Origin: a virus
Length of the DNA: 23,460 nt
Reading direction: 5' to 3' (one strand)
IMG/VR virus record: IMGVR_UViG_3300031565_000386
Span: 1-23,460 of that record
Under the pieces are notes generated by a model, which worked only from the letters and a program-made list of their open reading frames with translations, had not been told where the DNA came from and ran no database searches. Numbering within the stretch: the stretch's first letter is position 1; the number at the start of each line of letters is the position of its first letter. Of this stretch, positions 20,784 to 23,460 are shown piece by piece. The translations under genes and the position numbers were made by a program.

Positions 20784-21162
20784 GTTCTTCAACCTCCCAC
20801 TCTATGTCATCGGGTATTTCGACGATTTTAAGTTTCGCCAATTTTCCGCTTGCCTTTTCTCCCATTTCCTTAATTATTTCTATTAAAACTGGGTCGTCTC
20901 TTTCTATGTCTCTATCTGAAAAATATCCTTCTTCATCGCAGGTGTCGCCGCTTAATGGTTTTTTTGAATAGTGAATAAGAAAGACTTTTCTGTTGCTATG
21001 GGGATTATATGGTTTGAATTTTTCGAGATTAAGGTTGCTATTTTTGTCCCCTTTGTCAACGAAGGCGTAAATGGTTATACCTTTTTTCTTGGCGTATTCC
21101 ATAACGGCGTCATAAGATAATGAGAACCCACCAAAACAAACATTTATTACAACTTCTTTCAT
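20737..21162 (-). CDS. Conserved phage protein (VVINVCFGGFSLS family)
   Basis: 141 aa. A pattern I have seen in many phages: N-terminal KEVVINVCFGGFSLSYDAVM, YFSDRDIERDDPVLIEIIKE, LKIVEIPDDIEWEVEEHDGN, and the C-terminal EWVSEKHRTW. Its function is unknown. ATG start behind AAAGGAGG. The family is recalled without a search. Confidence 0.75.
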   Translation of the reverse strand: MKEVVINVCFGGFSLSYDAVMEYAKKKGITIYAFVDKGDKNSNLNLEKFKPYNPHSNRKVFLIHYSKKPLSGDTCDEEGYFSDRDIERDDPVLIEIIKEMGEKASGKLAKLKIVEIPDDIEWEVEEHDGNEWVSEKHRTWN

Positions 21163-21174
21163 CTTCTTCCTCCT

Positions 21175-21231
21175 TTATTTGGGGCGGGGGCGGGACGGGT
21201 AGAACCGCGCCACCTCCTGCAACCAACTCAT
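21175..21231 (-). CDS. 18-codon ORF in GC-rich element
   Basis: ATG at 21229-21231 overlaps the preceding stop (ATGA); reads MSWLQEVARFYPSRPRPK. No ribosome site of its own. The alternative frame has MPNWNELVAGGG and a Pro run. Coding is doubtful. Confidence 0.2.
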   Translation of the reverse strand: MSWLQEVARFYPSRPRPK

Positions 21232-21313
21232 TCCAGTTGGGCATCTACCCGGCACGACTGACCCTGCAGAGCCAAGCCGTTAGCAATAACCGTTTTCATT
21301 CCGCCACCCCGCC
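21183..21313 (-). other. GC-rich self-complementary element, possible structured RNA
   Basis: Three nested helices can form: GGCGGGG/CCCCGCC (21183-21189 with 21307-21313), GGGTAGA/TCTACCC (21197-21203 with 21244-21250), and CCAACT/AGTTGG (21223-21228 with 21235-21240); a further arm CCGTTA/TAACCG at 21277-21292 has one mismatch. The element is much richer in GC than its surroundings and lies between two clear genes. It might be a small RNA or leader, or the DNA of the micro-genes listed. Confidence 0.45.
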
Positions 21314-21317
21314 TCAT
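21228..21317 (-). CDS. 29-codon ORF in GC-rich element
   Basis: ATG at 21315-21317 with GGAG 5 nt upstream; reads MRRGGGMKTVIANGLALQGQ and ends VDAQLE. An internal ATG at 21297-21299 has GGCGG near it. Doubtful as a gene because the DNA is self-complementary. Confidence 0.3.
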   Translation of the reverse strand: MRRGGGMKTVIANGLALQGQSCRVDAQLE

Positions 21318-21319
21318 TG

Positions 21320-21532
21320 TTACTCCGCGACCCTTCTTGTTTTAACGAAATCTTTTTCACAACTGAAACAGGTTTCAACCGTACTTATAAGTTGTTCCTG
21401 TAAAAGTTTGTATTTGTTATCTCCTTCGTCTGTAATTTCACCAAACGTCAAAAGATTGGGTCGTTCAGTGTTATCAACTAAGTTTGGATAACCGCAAAGC
21501 GGGCACTTAGCAATACATAATACTTCACTAAT
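21320..21532 (-). CDS. Zinc-ribbon protein with probable ATT start
   Basis: 70 aa: (M)SEVLCIAKCPLCGYPNLVDN, FGEITDEGDNKYKLLQEQLI, ETCFSCEKDFVKTRRVAE. CPLC and CFSC form a ribbon with a helical insert of about 45 residues. The frame has no ATG, GTG or TTG before the first cysteine and opens after a TAA at 21546-21548. ATT at 21530-21532, preceded by GAGGAG with a 6-nt spacer, is the best start. Gene calling by ordinary starts misses it. Confidence 0.65.
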   Translation of the reverse strand: MSEVLCIAKCPLCGYPNLVDNTERPNLLTFGEITDEGDNKYKLLQEQLISTVETCFSCEKDFVKTRRVAE

Positions 21533-21542
21533 ATTATTCTCC

Positions 21543-21650
21543 TCATCTTGTTAATTTCCATATTATTATATGTCCGCCGAAATACAGCACGGCCACGAGT
21601 AACCACGGCCAAAAGGCGCGGTCAATAAAGTCGTCAAGTTTCTTTAACAT
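21543..21650 (-). CDS. 35-aa membrane protein
   Basis: ATG at 21648-21650 overlapping the stop of the conserved CxxCP gene by 7 nt. MLKKLDDFIDRAFWPWLLVA, VLYFGGHIIIWKLTR: a charged N-terminus and one membrane span. Its stop sits inside the ribosome site of the following ATT gene, so the two are coupled. Function unknown. Confidence 0.6.
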   Translation of the reverse strand: MLKKLDDFIDRAFWPWLLVAVLYFGGHIIIWKLTR

Positions 21651-22486
21651 GGCGCATCTTCTTGTGTGTAGTCAGTTTCGACGGGTTCGGGTTTGTCGCC
21701 GTTGGGCGGCTCTTCTTCTTCGACAACTTCGGCAGTACGTCCGAATACGCTCTTGAGACTGCCTCGGAATTGTTTCATCTTTTTAAAGATGTCAATGTGT
21801 TCACCGCCCAGGTCGTTAACGATTTCAAAGACGGGGACAAAGTATTCACCTTTGTCATTTCGGAACTCCGTCTTTACTTTGACGACTATGGCGTGTACCG
21901 GATAACTGCTACGGCGAATCATTTCCTTGAAACTGCCATACGGCTTTAATGCTGAGGGGCCAAACCGGAGAAGATAACAGGCTTTCAGGGCGTGGTCAAA
22001 AACGAGGATATTTATTAGTTGCTGACATTTGGGTCTTTCTCCGTTGTCCCGGAATTGAGAAAGCGGACACTTGGCGCAGTCACCACCTGGCGTTCCGTTC
22101 CCCGTTATACCGTCGTTAGAACGACACTCCGGCTTGTCACTGGTGAGCTTTTCAAACAATACCCGGCCAGTGCGGTCAAGCAAGAAGGTTAAGGTGAGAC
22201 CGCTACCGTCAACGTCGGCAATTTGTTGACCCATTTCTGCGCTTACGGAATCAAACATTTTGAATCCGCCAGAGGGAAAAATGATTTTTTTATTCCCCTC
22301 TTCGTCAATTATAACGAAGTCTTTCTGCCGGATACTGACAATCGGGATAAATCCGGTTGCCGTTTCAAACCCCTTACTGTCGTCTGCGTCGAGTTCTTTT
22401 TGCAGTTCGGGGTCGATTTTCGGTAACGAGTTTGCCGTCTCTAAAATAGCAAACGTATTTTTCGGTACGATAAGTTCTTTACTCAT
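21644..22486 (-). CDS. Conserved phage protein with GGDCAKCP motif
   Basis: 280 aa from ATG at 22484-22486 behind AAGGAG; the ORF extends further but inside the upstream gene. Central NGTPGGDCAKCPLSQFRDNG then PKCQQLINILVFD: a cysteine motif found in phage proteins of unknown or single-strand-DNA-binding type. The C-terminus is acidic (VVEEEEPPNGDKPEPVETDY), as in single-strand-binding proteins. A role in DNA metabolism is likely; the exact role is not certain. Overlaps the upstream gene by ATGA. Confidence 0.7.
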   Translation of the reverse strand: MSKELIVPKNTFAILETANSLPKIDPELQKELDADDSKGFETATGFIPIVSIRQKDFVIIDEEGNKKIIFPSGGFKMFDSVSAEMGQQIADVDGSGLTLTFLLDRTGRVLFEKLTSDKPECRSNDGITGNGTPGGDCAKCPLSQFRDNGERPKCQQLINILVFDHALKACYLLRFGPSALKPYGSFKEMIRRSSYPVHAIVVKVKTEFRNDKGEYFVPVFEIVNDLGGEHIDIFKKMKQFRGSLKSVFGRTAEVVEEEEPPNGDKPEPVETDYTQEDAPC

Positions 22487-23004
22487 TTTTCTATCTCCTT
22501 TAAGATTCCTTTTAATCTTTCGATGTATTCGAGTTTGCCGGCCGTCGTGTTTTCGTAACACAACCCGGCTATGAGATTGGCCGCCGCAATGGTTACGTTA
22601 AAAAGATTGTTGGCATAGGACATTTGGTTGCGGGTTATACCGATATGATTTTCCACTTCGGCTTTGTGCTGTTTGAGTTTGAGTAGGTCGTTCTTTGCGG
22701 CAGCGTAGTCTTCGCTTGTGCTGAGAATGACCGCCTGGGCAGCTTTGCGTTGATTGTCGTTAGTATATTTGGGTTTGCCGTTATCGCCGGGTTTATTAAG
22801 GATTTCAAACATAGCCTCACGCTCAACGTCGGCAATCTTCTGGTCAGCTTCTTTGAGTTGCGACGGCAACCCCGCCGCTTCAAATTCAGCGTCGGTCAGC
22901 GTATCGCTGGCGTCCTTGACGCGCTCCGGCATTTTTCTAAGTTCGCGTAATAATGATGTTACGCCGTCATCATCTATTATCATTTGTCGTATCGTCTGTG
23001 ACAT
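22483..23004 (-). CDS. Coiled-coil hypothetical protein
   Basis: 173 aa. Helical throughout: TSLLRELRKMPERVKDASDT, QKIADVEREAMFEILNK, YAAAKNDLLKLKQHKAEVEN, then SYANNLFNVTIAAANLIAGL. The pattern suits a rod-like oligomer. Not recognised by name, but genes of this sort often stand next to the GGDCAKCP gene in phages. ATG is at 23002-23004; GGAGGTGCAAA upstream. Confidence 0.7.
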   Translation of the reverse strand: MSQTIRQMIIDDDGVTSLLRELRKMPERVKDASDTLTDAEFEAAGLPSQLKEADQKIADVEREAMFEILNKPGDNGKPKYTNDNQRKAAQAVILSTSEDYAAAKNDLLKLKQHKAEVENHIGITRNQMSYANNLFNVTIAAANLIAGLCYENTTAGKLEYIERLKGILKEIEK

Positions 23005-23149
23005 TTTGCACCTCCGGTATATGGTTCATTCCTTTCGGCGGTTGCCCCGCCGCATAGGCCTCAATATCGCCGTCGAAGTCCTGGCGGATACAATCAAGTT
23101 GCATCTCGGCGGCCTGGGCGGCATAATCCTGGTCTTCTGACTTACCCAT
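22970..23149 (-). CDS. Small hypothetical protein
   Basis: 59 aa from ATG at 23147-23149 overlapping the previous stop. DQDYAAQAAEMQLDCIRQDF, EAYAAGQPPKGMNHIPEVQN. Acidic; overlaps the coiled-coil gene by 35 nt. Family unknown. Confidence 0.6.
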   Translation of the reverse strand: MGKSEDQDYAAQAAEMQLDCIRQDFDGDIEAYAAGQPPKGMNHIPEVQNVTDDTTNDNR

Positions 23150-23315
23150 TGGTGGCCCCGCTTTCCAGTGCCCTGATTTCGTCCAAGAGGCCAGCACTGC
23201 GAACCTCGGTAATCTCTAATTGTTTCCGCAAGTAATCGGCCGCTTTTTCTGCGTGTCCTCGCTTTAGCTTGAGTCTTTGCAACTCCTTCTGTTTTTGTTC
23301 AACTGTTTGTTCCAT
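23142..23315 (-). CDS. Short coiled-coil protein
   Basis: 57 aa, ATG at 23313-23315 behind AAAGGAG; MEQTVEQKQKELQRLKLKRG, EKAADYLRKQLEITEV, then ALESGATNG. A basic, heptad-like helix, ending in an 8-nt overlap with the following gene. Unknown. Confidence 0.6.
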   Translation of the reverse strand: MEQTVEQKQKELQRLKLKRGHAEKAADYLRKQLEITEVRSAGLLDEIRALESGATNG

Positions 23316-23332
23316 AGCTACACTCCTTTGGT

Positions 23333-23460
23333 TTATTGGTTAGGGTCGTTTATCGCTTTTTCAGCTATTTTAATTAAATCTATGTTCTTGGCACCATCGG
23401 CGGCCATGGCGGCGGCATAGGCGGCCGCGGTGCCCTGGGCGGCGGCGGCGGCATAGGCGG
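23333..23460 (-). CDS. Alanine-rich protein, C-terminal part (continues beyond window)
   Basis: The frame is open from the right edge to TAA at 23333-23335. It reads AYAAAAAQGTAAAYAAAMAA, DGAKNIDLIKIAEKAINDPN and Q. The start lies outside. The Ala/Tyr repeat is GC-rich and repeats GCCGCC units; such tracts occur in phage proteins that sit at the edge of the early region. No function can be given. Confidence 0.6.
   Translation of the reverse strand, partial: AYAAAAAQGTAAAYAAAMAADGAKNIDLIKIAEKAINDPNQ

Noticed and set aside
21183-21313. tRNA-Ser/Leu-like gene (GGCGGGGTGGCGG, TTGCTAA, TTCTACC)
   Set aside because: No anticodon stem, T stem or acceptor pairing works together; the TCTACCC part pairs with an internal GGGTAGA instead.
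21120-21491. 123-aa plus-strand ORF
   Set aside because: It crosses the GC-rich element and the minus-strand zinc gene in antisense, and is not supported by context.
22754-23140. 128-aa plus-strand ORF
   Set aside because: Antisense to two well-supported minus-strand genes; serine-rich shadow composition.

Overview
This window looks like an accessory-rich part of the genome of a double-stranded DNA tailed phage, or a prophage-like contig of one. It carries terminase, portal, scaffold and capsid genes in the usual head-module order, plus a replication module (DnaB-type helicase, a winged-helix initiator-like protein, RuvC-like resolvase) and a long run of very small, mostly overlapping genes. 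I see no integrase, tail or lysis gene, so lifestyle and tail type stay open. The host is not identifiable; a signal-peptide protein and AGGAGG/GGGGGA ribosome sites show only that it is bacterial.

Layout. Nearly everything is on the minus strand and is read from right to left. From 23460 down to 11883 lies an early/replication transcription unit. It holds small nucleic-acid and zinc-ribbon proteins, a conserved 280-aa CxxCP protein, small membrane proteins, a duplicated module with Lar-type (restriction alleviation) proteins, a damaged DNA methyltransferase, the initiator-like gene with adjacent direct repeats (candidate origin), the helicase, a membrane zinc protein, the resolvase and a winged-helix protein. 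It ends at a bidirectional terminator at 11872-11901. A short plus-strand operon (10509-11856) with a ribbon-helix-helix protein and two paralogous FTPGPW proteins converges on that terminator. A divergent control region (10281-10508) with two palindromes and a good -35/-10 pair separates it from the late unit. The late unit runs leftward: small gene, TerS, TerL, five tiny overlapping genes, portal, signal-peptide protein, small helical protein, scaffold, SU10-like capsid protein, a 131-aa protein, then a GT-A glycosyltransferase translationally coupled to a multi-pass membrane protein that runs off the left edge.

How it works together. TerS/TerL package DNA through the portal into a capsid built from the MCP on the acidic scaffold. 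The glycosyltransferase and membrane protein may decorate the virion or the host envelope. The initiator-like protein, repeats, helicase and resolvase form a lambda O/P-like replication arrangement. The Lar-like proteins and the methyltransferase point to defence against restriction.

The most unusual points are: two genes whose only sensible start is ATT with a good ribosome site; an ochre codon exactly at the catalytic Tyr position of the methyltransferase SPPY motif; a DnaB helicase split by a single-base shift at a G4 run, and a coiled-coil gene split the same way at a T4 run; repeated duplication of translation-initiation leaders; and a GC-rich, self-complementary 130-nt element at 21183-21313. 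Because three genes carry point lesions, sequence error must be excluded before any biology is built on them.
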